Source: DATMNR01 sp963702765 (GTDB taxonomy: Bacteria > Chloroflexota > Ktedonobacteria > Ktedonobacterales > Ktedonobacteraceae). From it: a stretch of 20,213 nucleotides of DNA. The position numbers and the translations under genes were made by a program. Below, one piece after another: positions 6,208 through 13,468 of this stretch; the first letter of the stretch is position 1; each line of letters starts with the position of its first letter. The stretch spans positions 1 to 20,213 of the forward strand of contig CAVPEB010000010.1 in NCBI GenBank assembly GCA_963702765.1. Direction: 5' to 3'. Below the pieces are notes generated by a model. That model made no database searches. It was not told the DNA's origin and saw only the letters and a list, made by a program, of their open reading frames with translations.

Positions 6208-7785
6208 GTGCTAACTGTACCAAAGATTATCATTCCTGACCAGTTCAACGCTGCAACAGCATTCCTGGATCGCAACCTTGAAGAAGGACGCGGTGCAAAA
6301 AATGCGATTTATTTTGAAGGAAAATCTTATACCTACGCTCAGATTGCCGAATTGGCAAATCGTGCAGGAAACGGGTTACTCGATCTGGGAATAGATATGG
6401 AGCAGCGTGTTGCGCTTATACTACTCGACTCACCACAATTCGCGGCCTCCTTTTTTGGCGCAATCAAAATCGGTGCAGTACCTATTCCTATCAATACCAG
6501 CCTGCGCCCAAACGACTATGTCTATATGCTCAATGATAGTCGTGCTCATATCTTGCTCATTCACTCGGTAATCTGGTCCCAAATACAGCAAATTCTCCCC
6601 GAACTCAAATATGTGCGCCATATCGTCGTCGTAGGATTAGAGCAAAATGGTGGACAGGAAACTGCTACCATGCATGATTTCGAGAAGTGGATACACAAGT
6701 CATCAGCGCAACTAGAACCCGCTGAGACAACCAAAGATGATAGCGCATTCTGGCTGTATAGCTCTGGGAGTACCGGATTTCCCAAGGGATGTGTCCATTT
6801 GCAGCACGACATGACCTACTGTACGGAGTGTTACGCTAAACATGTTCTTGGAATGCATGAAAATGACATCACCTTTTCTGCAGCCAAGCTTTTCTTTGCC
6901 TATGGCCTTGGCAATAATCTCTACTTTCCCTTTGGAATGGGAGCAAGCGCTGTACATTATGCTGGTCGCCCCTTGCCAGAAGACATGTTCAACGTGGTGC
7001 AGCAATATCGCCCAACTATCTTCTTTGGAGTTCCCACCCTCTATGCTGCTATGCTCGCTCTACCAGAAGCTGAGAAGCGCTTCGATTTCTCGTCTGTTCG
7101 TGTATGTGTTTCGGCAGGTGAGGCCTTGCCAGCCGATGTCCAACGGCGATGGAAAGAGAAATTCAATGTAGAAATACTAGATGGTATTGGCAGCACAGAG
7201 ATTTTACATATTTTTATCAGTAATCGAGCTGGACAGATACGACCTGGCAGTTCTGGCAAACTCGTGCCTGGATACGAAGCACTGATTACCGACGAAAGTG
7301 GTCACGCAGTAAAGCAGGGTGATATAGGCAATCTGTTGATCCGTGGAGACAGCATTACTGCATACTATTGGAACAAGCACGAAAAGACCAAAGATGTCAT
7401 CAACGGTCACTGGATTCATACAGGCGACAAGTATTACGAAGATGTGGACGGATATTATTGGTATTGCGGCCGCTCCGACGATATGCTCAAAGTAGGTGGG
7501 CAATGGGTTTCTCCTGTGGAGGTTGAGGGAGCGCTCATCTCTCATCCGTCAGTACTAGAGGCTGCTGTGGTTGGAGATTTGGATGCAGATGAATTAGTCA
7601 AACCAAGGGCTTATGTCGTCCTCAACCAGGGCTATGAGCCTTCAGAGACTATGGCAGATGAACTCAAAGCATTTGTGAAAAGCAAGCTAGCGCCTTTTAA
7701 ATATCCGCGTTGGATTGAGTTTGTAACCGAACTTCCCAAGACCGCGACTGGCAAAATTCAACGTTTTAAGCTAAGAGGAATGTAA
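6208..7785 (+). CDS. Benzoate-CoA ligase family acyl-CoA synthetase (AMP-forming)
   Basis: A 525-residue enzyme that would adenylate a carboxylic acid with ATP and transfer the acyl group to CoA. GAGAGGAGGT (6191-6200) lies seven bases before the GTG start. The A3 P-loop YSSGSTGFPKG is at about 184-194. DGIGSTEILHIF (A5), HTGDKYYEDVDGYYWYCGRSDDMLKVGGQWVSP in shorter segments (A7-A8) and the C-terminal catalytic Lys516 in KTATGKIQ are all present. The region FSAAKLFFAYGLGNNLYFP is typical of benzoate-CoA ligases rather than fatty-acid enzymes. The true substrate may be another aromatic or short acid. It heads a close group with a crotonase-like, a Nudix and a MaoC-like gene. Confidence 0.87.
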   Translation: MLTVPKIIIPDQFNAATAFLDRNLEEGRGAKNAIYFEGKSYTYAQIAELANRAGNGLLDLGIDMEQRVALILLDSPQFAASFFGAIKIGAVPIPINTSLRPNDYVYMLNDSRAHILLIHSVIWSQIQQILPELKYVRHIVVVGLEQNGGQETATMHDFEKWIHKSSAQLEPAETTKDDSAFWLYSSGSTGFPKGCVHLQHDMTYCTECYAKHVLGMHENDITFSAAKLFFAYGLGNNLYFPFGMGASAVHYAGRPLPEDMFNVVQQYRPTIFFGVPTLYAAMLALPEAEKRFDFSSVRVCVSAGEALPADVQRRWKEKFNVEILDGIGSTEILHIFISNRAGQIRPGSSGKLVPGYEALITDESGHAVKQGDIGNLLIRGDSITAYYWNKHEKTKDVINGHWIHTGDKYYEDVDGYYWYCGRSDDMLKVGGQWVSPVEVEGALISHPSVLEAAVVGDLDADELVKPRAYVVLNQGYEPSETMADELKAFVKSKLAPFKYPRWIEFVTELPKTATGKIQRFKLRGM

Positions 7786-7795
7786 AGCAAATCCT

Positions 7796-8479
7796 ATGCA
7801 GCAATCTTATCGAGCGCTTCGCATTATCGCGGAAGCACAAACAATACGCGTTGTGTTGGCGCCAGAACCTGATGAGTTCATGCTCAAAGAACTATGCGTT
7901 CTTTGTGACTCTTTACATACAGAGAGTAGTAGTGGCATCAAAGCAGTGGCATTGGATTTCAACCCCACTGCTGCCCAACTTGTTACACATGATACTCAAA
8001 CACCAACAGCACATACTTCGACAATGGTAAGCATCGCGTGTGAAGCAGCATATACTATCAATCAGCCTGTACTGGCTGTTGTCAGAGATACGCTTTCTCA
8101 AGCAGCTTCTCTGCTTATGAAGACCGCTGACCTTACGCTTGTTGCAGAAAATGCTGGATTGAAGCTCTCAGATGAGGAAGAGGATATACTAACAGGATCG
8201 CAGGCACTCCGCCTGGGTTTGATAACCTGGACTGCATCTGTCCATGATATAAATAAACAGATGGAGCGAGTCCTGGATCTCCTTCGGACAAATAGCGCTA
8301 TTGCTCTGCGTCAAGCGAAAGCTAGTGTACGTCTTGCTCATGCCAATCATGCAACAAAGTTGGAGGCATTAGAACAAGTTAATCGGCTCTATCTCGAACA
8401 ACTTATGCAAACGCATGACGCTCAGGAAGGTCTACGGGCCTTCTTAGAAAAACGCAAACCAATCTGGAAGAATATCTAA
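7796..8479 (+). CDS. Degenerate enoyl-CoA hydratase/isomerase (crotonase) homologue
   Basis: A 227-residue protein beginning ten bases after the ligase stop. The C-terminus EGLRAFLEKRKPIWKN is the typical crotonase tail, and QPVLAVVRDTLSQAASLLM matches in position the KPVIAAVxGxAxGGG oxyanion-hole segment. The Gly-Gly-Gly is replaced by Gln-Ala-Ala. The region that usually holds the catalytic glutamates (GLPE and the following loop) reads LKLSDEEEDILTGSQALRLG, shortened and acidic. It is about 30 residues shorter than usual. It may be an inactive or regulatory homologue, or an enzyme with changed chemistry. The frame is open and undamaged, so it is not a recent pseudogene. Ribosome site AAGAGGAA is 15 bases upstream, so coupling to the ligase is likely. 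Confidence 0.65.
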   Translation: MQQSYRALRIIAEAQTIRVVLAPEPDEFMLKELCVLCDSLHTESSSGIKAVALDFNPTAAQLVTHDTQTPTAHTSTMVSIACEAAYTINQPVLAVVRDTLSQAASLLMKTADLTLVAENAGLKLSDEEEDILTGSQALRLGLITWTASVHDINKQMERVLDLLRTNSAIALRQAKASVRLAHANHATKLEALEQVNRLYLEQLMQTHDAQEGLRAFLEKRKPIWKNI

Positions 8480-8495
8480 AAATACAGGAATCACT

Positions 8496-9077
8496 ATGCA
8501 AAAAAATCACCCATGGAAAACCCTCTCGTACCAGCAAGTAATAGACACTCCGTATCTCAAAATACGCCGCGAACAAGTAGCTGTTCCCAATGGTCCAGTC
8601 ATCCCAGATTATTACATCATTGAAAATCGCGGCTGGGTAGGAATCGTCCCGCTCACCGAAGACGGGCGCTTTCTGCTTAATAATCAGTATAAACATGGGA
8701 TCGGTAAAGAAGTTTTGGAATTTCCGGCTGGAGGTATTGATAGCCACGAAGATGACCCGGTAATAACAGCCAGGCGGGAATTGATGGAGGAAACAGGGTA
8801 TAGCTTCGAAGATCATCAGGTGGAGCTGCTGGCACATATGTTGGCCAATCCTACTGGCGCGCGTACACGAATTTGGTGGTACCTGGCACGCAACGTACGT
8901 AAGACAGGCATACCTAAAGAAGATCCTGTCGAGGTTATCGAAAATATGCTGGTAACGCCTGCAGAATTGCTAGAATTGATTCATAATGGCAGCTTTGCTG
9001 TACAGGGACAGATTGCCGCTGCCTATATGGCTCTTGAGCGGCTGGGATATATTAGGATGACAATGGAGAGTTCATAG
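8496..9077 (+). CDS. Nudix hydrolase, ADP-ribose pyrophosphatase type
   Basis: A 193-residue cytoplasmic hydrolase that would cleave a nucleoside diphosphate linked to another group, most likely ADP-ribose. The Nudix box runs from Gly79 to Tyr102 with Glu85, Arg94-Glu95, Glu98-Glu99 and Gly101. It reads G-x5-E-x8-RExxEExG, one residue longer than the standard box after the first Glu. EVLEFPAGG before it and LLAHMLANPTGARTRIWWYLA after it are typical of the ADP-ribose branch. The start ATG has CAGGAA five bases upstream, 16 bases after the crotonase-like stop. Confidence 0.88.
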   Translation: MQKNHPWKTLSYQQVIDTPYLKIRREQVAVPNGPVIPDYYIIENRGWVGIVPLTEDGRFLLNNQYKHGIGKEVLEFPAGGIDSHEDDPVITARRELMEETGYSFEDHQVELLAHMLANPTGARTRIWWYLARNVRKTGIPKEDPVEVIENMLVTPAELLELIHNGSFAVQGQIAAAYMALERLGYIRMTMESS

Positions 9078-9093
9078 TTTAAGGAGCAATCTT

Positions 9094-9504
9094 GTGCATT
9101 TTGATCACAACCTGATAGGCAAAAGTTCACCACCACAAACATTCGAAGTCACGTATGAAGCGGTAAAGCGCTTCATGGAAGCAACAGAGGACCCGGCACT
9201 CCAGAGCAAAGAGCCTCTGCAATACGCACCTCCAACGTTCCCAACCACATTCCGAATCCGAGTTCCAGATCTGGAACTCGATCCTACTGCAATGCAATTG
9301 TTGCACGGTGAACAACAATACACCTATGCGCGTCAACTACGCATAGGTGAACAAGTGACATGTGTTGCCCATATTGCCGACGTACGAGAACGTCATGGGA
9401 AAACAGGCACAATGGCCTTTATTATTACAGAGACTACAGGTACTGATAGCCAGCAACAACTTGTGTATACAGCCAAAAGTACGCTTATCGTACGACAGAA
9501 ATAA
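9094..9504 (+). CDS. MaoC-like / FAS1-type hot-dog dehydratase N-terminal domain protein
   Basis: A 136-residue single-domain protein. The opening NLIGKSSPPQTFEVTYEAVKRFMEAT, the YAPPTFPTTF segment and LLHGEQQYTYARQLRIGE are the hallmarks of the FAS1-like or MaoC N-terminal hot-dog domain. In mycobacterial HadA-type dehydratases this is the non-catalytic or substrate-holding half and pairs with a catalytic MaoC half. No catalytic partner lies in the window. AAGGAG lies seven bases before the GTG start and the Nudix stop is 16 bases back. With the CoA ligase and crotonase-like genes it suggests an acyl-CoA pathway. It could be a hydratase, a thioesterase or a binding protein. Confidence 0.78.
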   Translation: MHFDHNLIGKSSPPQTFEVTYEAVKRFMEATEDPALQSKEPLQYAPPTFPTTFRIRVPDLELDPTAMQLLHGEQQYTYARQLRIGEQVTCVAHIADVRERHGKTGTMAFIITETTGTDSQQQLVYTAKSTLIVRQK

Positions 9505-9518
9505 AATCGCACAAATCG

Positions 9519-9547
9519 TTGACAAACCTCAGGGAGAGGTATAAAAT
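9519..9547 (+). promoter_or_regulatory. Sigma-70 promoter for tRNA-Leu
   Basis: A perfect TTGACA (9519-9524), 17-base spacer and TAAAAT (9542-9547), with initiation expected about 18 bases before the tRNA. It may also drive tRNA-Val downstream. Confidence 0.75.
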
Positions 9548-9571
9548 AGCTTGCGTAATCCGTTATGACCA

Positions 9572-9653
9572 GCCCTCGTGGCGGAATGGTATACGCAGCA
9601 GGTTGAGGGCCTGTGCCTGTAAAGGCGTGGTGGTTCGAGTCCACTCGAGGGCA
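9572..9653 (+). tRNA. tRNA-Leu (anticodon GAG)
   Basis: A class II tRNA with a perfect 7-bp acceptor stem (GCCCTCG with CGAGGGC), a D arm GCG/CGC, an anticodon stem GCAGG/CCTGT around the loop TTGAGGG (anticodon GAG), a long variable arm GCCT/AGGC, and a T arm with loop TTCGAGT. It decodes CUC and CUU. The 3' CCA is not encoded directly after the discriminator A. Confidence 0.96.
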
Positions 9654-9691
9654 CCCCATATAACAATATTACATACCCTCCTTCTTTTCAG

Positions 9692-9765
9692 GGGCGACTA
9701 GCTCAGTTGGTTAGAGCGGCTGCTTTACACGCAGTAGGTCTGGGGTTCGAATCCCTAGTCGCCCA
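9692..9765 (+). tRNA. tRNA-Val (anticodon UAC)
   Basis: A 74-base tRNA: acceptor GGGCGAC/GTCGCCC, D stem GCTC/GAGC, anticodon stem GCTGC/GCAGT with loop TTTACAC (anticodon TAC), T loop TTCGAAT. It decodes GUA/GUG. No CCA is encoded. It lies 38 bases after tRNA-Leu with no separate promoter seen. Its last 11 bases overlap the end of the receiver gene on the other strand. Confidence 0.97.
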
Positions 9766-10189
9766 CTTTCTTCTTCTTCCTCTTTTCCTCCTCAGCTTTT
9801 GCAGAGATGTGTTCATGAGATTCCAGCAGTTGTTTGACATTAGTGATCAAGTGATCGACATCAAAAGGCTTGTAGATTACATGAATACCCTGGGAGACAA
9901 GGTAACCCTCTTGTTCACGTACCGTATTAAGTGCAGCCGTACATATAATAACGGGGATATCTTTCGTTGCACGTTGCATTTTGAGCATTTGTAACATCTG
10001 CCATCCAACTTTTTCATCATCAAAGACAATGTCCAAAATGATAAGATCGGGACTAATTTCTTCTACATCGTGAATCTGCTGAATGGGGAAGCCAGATAAG
10101 ATAACTTCATATCCCTCCCCTTCCAGTATCATACGGAACAATTCTAAAATTTCTTGTGTGTCATTCACGACAAGTATACGCGTCGACAA
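9755..10189 (-). CDS. Single-domain response regulator receiver
   Basis: A 144-residue stand-alone receiver (CheY-like) with no output domain. The phospho-acceptor is Asp53 in LIILDI; Thr84 and Lys107-Pro108 complete the site. The N-terminal acidic pair is Asn9-Asp10 rather than Asp-Asp, which could alter Mg2+ binding. The C-terminus is a lysine-rich tail. The start is TTG, chosen because AAGGAG lies seven bases before it and no ATG fits. The tail and its TAG stop lie within tRNA-Val on the other strand (11-base overlap). It is 59 bases behind a YkgJ-type gene. No histidine kinase is nearby, so the partner is unknown. Confidence 0.9.
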   Translation of the reverse strand: MSTRILVVNDTQEILELFRMILEGEGYEVILSGFPIQQIHDVEEISPDLIILDIVFDDEKVGWQMLQMLKMQRATKDIPVIICTAALNTVREQEGYLVSQGIHVIYKPFDVDHLITNVKQLLESHEHISAKAEEEKRKKKKVGD

Positions 10190-10248
10190 TGTATGTCTCC
10201 TTAGGATAAGATCTTGGGCCTCAGAAATGATAACATACTTGCTGGATT

Positions 10249-10518
10249 CTAACTAAAGAGCTTATAAGGCGTTGTTGCTCGTTCAAGGGAGGCGAGGCGG
10301 ACAAAAGCCTCTTGAGTCGAACAACCACACATATCTTCAGATGGCTGCAGTTTATTACATACATCAGGGCGTTCCGGCTTGCCAAAGAGTTTGCAGCGAT
10401 TATCCCTTGTTAGATGAACGCAGCGCACTCCTGCGGGTTTTCCATTCGCCATCCCTGGAAGTGCAGATGAAATGGACGGAGCAATACAACACGCTCCACA
10501 TCCAATGCGACAATCCAT
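10249..10518 (-). CDS. YkgJ-family cysteine-cluster protein
   Basis: An 89-residue protein with nine cysteines: 3, 7, 10, 11, 33, 42, 54, 64 and 66. The order C-x3-C-x2-CC...C-x8-C...C, with CKLFGKPERPDVCNKLQPS, matches the YkgJ family, a putative zinc- or iron-sulfur-binding group of unknown biochemical role. AAGGAG lies ten bases before the ATG. It lies 50 bases behind the dehydrogenase stop, so the three minus-strand genes may be one operon. Confidence 0.88.
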   Translation of the reverse strand: MDCRIGCGACCIAPSISSALPGMANGKPAGVRCVHLTRDNRCKLFGKPERPDVCNKLQPSEDMCGCSTQEAFVRLASLERATTPYKLFS

Positions 10519-10568
10519 AGCACATTACTCCTTCACTTCATCCAATACCGTTAGAGATGTAGATATCA

Positions 10569-11345
10569 TCATTGAAAACCGCCTCTTGAATGTAGTATCT
10601 GTCCGGTTATCCATGCAGCTTCATCACTTGCTAAAAATGCTATCAGCCGCGCTGCATCTTCTGGCTGACCAATGCGACCCATTGGAAAACGAGGTAGTAA
10701 TTCTTGTCTTATTGCCTCGGTCATCCAGCCGCTATCGGTCGCGCCTGGATCAATAGCGTTTACAGTAATACCAAACGATGCCAACTCAGCAGAAAGCGAG
10801 ACAGTAAAAGCTTCAATTGCGCCTTTAGTTGCAACGTATGCAAGTTCTCCTGGCATAGGTGTAACCGATTGACCTGATGTGAGGTTGATAATACGCCCGC
10901 CAGATTTGCCAGAGAGACGACGCGCAAACTCCACGGTTAGTAGAAAAGTGCCGCGCATATTTACAGCATAGTGTGCATCTAATGTTGCTGCGTCTAAAAC
11001 CTCGAAACTGCCTCTCGTTGAGTAAGCTGCATTATTGACAAGAATTGAAGGCAAACCCAATTTTCGCTCGGCTTCATCCACTATGCGTTTTGGTGCATCA
11101 ATCTTGCTCAGATCAATTTCAAGACTCTCGCATCTTACACCCTGCTTTTGTAACTCGTTTTGCAATCTTGTAGGGCCATCTTTGTCAACCCCCTCTGGCA
11201 GTGTGCTATCAAAAGATCTCCAATGAGTAAAGAAGATATCAACTCCATTGGCTGCAAGAGCACGACACACTGCGGCGCCAATACTTTTCTCACGACTAGC
11301 GCCAGTAACAATAGCTATACGTTGTTGTAAACTATTGGCTATCAT
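10569..11345 (-). CDS. Short-chain dehydrogenase/reductase (FabG-like)
   Basis: A 258-residue NAD(P)H oxidoreductase from the ATG at 11345; a longer TTG start at 11375 has no good ribosome site. The nucleotide-binding motif is TGASREKSIG (14-23), an expanded TGxxxGxG as in some FabG/FabI proteins. VNNAAY follows. The catalytic set is Ser in LTSGQS (about 157), Tyr170 and Lys174 in YVATK. The C-terminal GQPEDAARLIAFLASDEAAWITGQ is typical of the classical SDR family, and the final GGFQ of 3-oxoacyl-ACP reductase-like enzymes. The substrate is unknown. The long polar insert after FFTHW could shape substrate binding. Confidence 0.85.
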   Translation of the reverse strand: MIANSLQQRIAIVTGASREKSIGAAVCRALAANGVDIFFTHWRSFDSTLPEGVDKDGPTRLQNELQKQGVRCESLEIDLSKIDAPKRIVDEAERKLGLPSILVNNAAYSTRGSFEVLDAATLDAHYAVNMRGTFLLTVEFARRLSGKSGGRIINLTSGQSVTPMPGELAYVATKGAIEAFTVSLSAELASFGITVNAIDPGATDSGWMTEAIRQELLPRFPMGRIGQPEDAARLIAFLASDEAAWITGQILHSRGGFQ

Positions 11346-11528
11346 ATGTTTTTCATCGCCTCTTCTCCTATGCAATCTTCGTAACTATGCAACCACATAA
11401 CAATCCTACAGTATCTCGTTCATTTTTGTATTTTCATAATGTAATTAAGAAGGAGCGTATCATATTTTTTGTTCCATCATCAAGAAACAAGTTCGTTACA
11501 CTTTTCCATTTTTACAAAATAATATTTA

Positions 11529-11557
11529 TTGACTTTTTAGAATTCACCGTTTACAAT
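11529..11557 (+). promoter_or_regulatory. Sigma-70 promoter for the toxin-antitoxin operon
   Basis: TTGACT (11529-11534), 17 bases, then TACAAT (11552-11557). Transcription would start near 11564 and give a 43-base leader to the antitoxin ATG. The AT-rich 150 bases upstream (11376-11528), between the divergent genes, hold no gene. Confidence 0.7.
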
Positions 11558-11606
11558 TAGAGCAGATGAAATGGATGGCTTTGCGTTAGTAACAGGAGGC
11601 AGTTTT

Positions 11607-11936
11607 ATGGCTGTTGTGCAACCTGATTTTTATCGTTATGAAAACCTCGTCCGCAAATCGATACAAATCCCCTCAACCCAACATAAAGAGCTGAAGGCTC
11701 TAGCTGTAGAACTCGAATCCTCTTTAGGAGACGTTGTGGAAACGATAATGGACCTGATGCGTCAGGATAATTACGAACAGTTGAAAGCGGCAATCATTCA
11801 GAAACGCGAACAAACATTCTCCTCCCTCGGTCACTCTCTCGATGAAGCATACGCCTATCTCGGTTCCCTTCCAGAAACCCTTGAAGACGCACGCTTCTTT
11901 TTTAATGCCGGTCAAGAAGGTATGGTAGTTGCGTAA
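11607..11936 (+). CDS. MazE-like antitoxin, ribbon-helix-helix type
   Basis: A 109-residue protein beginning MAVVQPDFYRYENLV from the ATG at 11607, with CAGGAGGC six bases upstream. Residues about 16-50 (RKSIQIPSTQHKELKALAVELESSLGDVVETIM) read like a beta-strand and two helices of a ribbon-helix-helix DNA-binding domain, as in B. subtilis-type MazE. The remaining half is predicted helical and would bind and block the toxin. The MazF-type gene starts 17 bases downstream, the usual antitoxin-first order. By analogy it represses its own promoter. The family call depends largely on this context. Confidence 0.7.
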   Translation: MAVVQPDFYRYENLVRKSIQIPSTQHKELKALAVELESSLGDVVETIMDLMRQDNYEQLKAAIIQKREQTFSSLGHSLDEAYAYLGSLPETLEDARFFFNAGQEGMVVA

Positions 11937-11952
11937 AGTGTAAGGTAGTTGC

Positions 11953-12387
11953 ATGAGTAGTGAGGCTAAGGCGCCATCTACGCCCAGCCCCCAAGAAAAT
12001 GAAGCAAGTCAATCATCATTCCCACCTCCGATGCCACAAAATCCCCGGCGCGGTGAGATTTGGGATGTGAATTGGTCTCCTGGTCGAGGCGCCGAACAAA
12101 AAGGTACGCGACCCGCTTTAATTATCCAGAATGATCGAGGTAATACCTCCTCCTCCTATCCTCTCACCATTGTCGCATCAATGAGTCGCACCGAACGTGA
12201 AATTCCATTGCATGTGCGCATTGCACCCACAGAAGAAAATGGCCTGACCGATTTTACCGATGTCAAATGCGAGCAAGTAATGACTATTGAGAAATCTCGC
12301 CTGATCCGCAGGCGCGGTGTGATAACGAGCGAAGAGTTGAATAAGGTAGATGTTGCGCTGAAGCTAAGTTTGGATCTTTTGGCATAA
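11953..12387 (+). CDS. MazF/PemK-type endoribonuclease toxin
   Basis: A 144-residue protein. From residue 32 it is a complete MazF fold: RRGEIWDVNWSPGRGAEQKGTRPALIIQND, then TIVASMS, TDVKCEQVMTIEKSRL and the C-terminal helix KVDVALKLSLDLL. Arg53 matches the catalytic Arg of MazF. The partner Thr of B. subtilis MazF is Ser here (SMS). Members cleave single-stranded RNA at short motifs and stall growth; the motif cannot be read from sequence. A Pro/Ser-rich extension of about 31 residues precedes the fold. TAAGGT lies six bases before the ATG. Confidence 0.88.
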   Translation: MSSEAKAPSTPSPQENEASQSSFPPPMPQNPRRGEIWDVNWSPGRGAEQKGTRPALIIQNDRGNTSSSYPLTIVASMSRTEREIPLHVRIAPTEENGLTDFTDVKCEQVMTIEKSRLIRRRGVITSEELNKVDVALKLSLDLLA

Positions 12388-12408
12388 TTCTTTTACACTT
12401 CTCCACAC

Positions 12409-12436
12409 AGATCCTTCGCTGCGGCTCAGGATGACA
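12409..12436. repeat. Possible dispersed intergenic repeat (ATCCTTCGCTGCGGCTCAGGAT-type)
   Basis: The words CCTTCGCTGCGGCTCAGGATGACA resemble a short palindromic intergenic element found scattered in many bacterial genomes. ATCCT (12411-12415) and AGGAT (12428-12432) pair across a 12-base centre. Only one copy is in the window. It lies in the 193-base gap between the toxin and pdxS, which otherwise holds only the pdxS promoter region. Confidence 0.3.
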
Positions 12437-12524
12437 AGTTCTGTTGACCTGATTCGCTCGCTCTTCTCACTATCCTGGCTGGCACACCACCCCTCACTTG
12501 GCTGTAGTAGCTAACCACCTGGTG

Positions 12525-12533
12525 TGATAAAAT
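12525..12533 (+). promoter_or_regulatory. Putative extended -10 promoter for pdxS
   Basis: TG-A-TAAAAT has the extended -10 form. No good -35 is seen 17 bases upstream. Initiation near 12540 gives a leader of about 41 bases to the pdxS ATG. Confidence 0.35.
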
Positions 12534-12580
12534 GAAATACAAATGTCATTACCCTCATGTTATCCAGGAGACACATACCC

Positions 12581-13468
12581 ATGCAAAAACAAACAGGAAC
12601 TATACAAATTAAACGTAGTTTTCCAGAAATGCTCAAAGGCGGAGTAATCTGTGATGTTGTGAATGCTGAGCAAGCGCGCATCGCAGAAGAGGCTGGAGCA
12701 TCAGCTGTCATGGCGCTAGAGCGCGTGCCGGCTGATATTCGCGCTCAAGGCGGCGTTGCTCGCATGAGCGATCCAGAACTCATTATCAAGATTAAAGAAG
12801 CAGTGACCATTCCTGTTATGGCGAAGTGTCGTATCGGACATTTTGTGGAAGCGGAGATTCTCCAGGCCATTGGCGTAGATTGCATAGATGAGTCAGAAGT
12901 CTTAACCCCAGCCGATGAACACTTCCATGTCAATAAGCATCTGTTCACTGTTCCATTTGTATGTGGCGCTCGTGATCTTGGTGAGGCCCTGCGCCGCATC
13001 GGTGAGGGTGCAGCGATGATTCGCACCAAGGGTGAGGCTGGCTCTGGCAATATCGTAGAAGCAGTGCGCCATATACGCGCTGTAATGGATGGCATTCGTC
13101 GTTTGCAAATGTTGCCGGAGGAAGAGTTGATGACCGAGGCAAAAAATCTTGGCGCTCCATATGAACTGGTACGCGAGGTTGCTCAAAGGGGTAAATTGCC
13201 TGTTGTGAACTTTTCTGCTGGTGGCTGTGCGACTCCTGCTGATGCTGCTCTGATGATGCGACTAGGTGCAGAAGGTGTCTTTGTCGGATCTGGCATTTTT
13301 AAATCGGGCGATCCACTGAAACGCGCAAAGGCTATTGTACGAGCTACCACACACTTTGAAGATCCTGATATCATCGCCGAGGTTTCGAGAGATCTAGGCG
13401 AGCCGATGGTGGGCATCAATTTAGATAAGTTGCCTGAACATGAGCAAATGGCACGGCGTGGGTGGTAG
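12581..13468 (+). CDS. pdxS: Pyridoxal 5'-phosphate synthase subunit PdxS
   Basis: A 295-residue (beta/alpha)8 enzyme that makes PLP from ribose 5-phosphate, glyceraldehyde 3-phosphate and ammonia. The ATG at 12581 has AGGAG ten bases upstream. The active-site Lys82 in MAKCRIGHF forms the substrate imine, and Lys150 in IRTKGEAGSGN is the second lysine; Asp25 is also present. Length and order match B. subtilis PdxS closely. The gene overlaps the start of pdxT, as befits two subunits of one 24-mer complex. Confidence 0.97.
   Translation: MQKQTGTIQIKRSFPEMLKGGVICDVVNAEQARIAEEAGASAVMALERVPADIRAQGGVARMSDPELIIKIKEAVTIPVMAKCRIGHFVEAEILQAIGVDCIDESEVLTPADEHFHVNKHLFTVPFVCGARDLGEALRRIGEGAAMIRTKGEAGSGNIVEAVRHIRAVMDGIRRLQMLPEEELMTEAKNLGAPYELVREVAQRGKLPVVNFSAGGCATPADAALMMRLGAEGVFVGSGIFKSGDPLKRAKAIVRATTHFEDPDIIAEVSRDLGEPMVGINLDKLPEHEQMARRGW

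Noticed and set aside
9393..9701. Open frames across tRNA-Leu on both strands
   Set aside because: They run through the tRNA and the MaoC-like gene in other frames and have no ribosome sites.
10272..10520. Plus-strand frame opposite the YkgJ-type gene
   Set aside because: The minus strand carries the ordered cysteine motif and AAGGAG; this frame has neither.
12409..12436. Intrinsic terminator for the toxin gene
   Set aside because: Only five base pairs at the base of the stem and no U-run after it.
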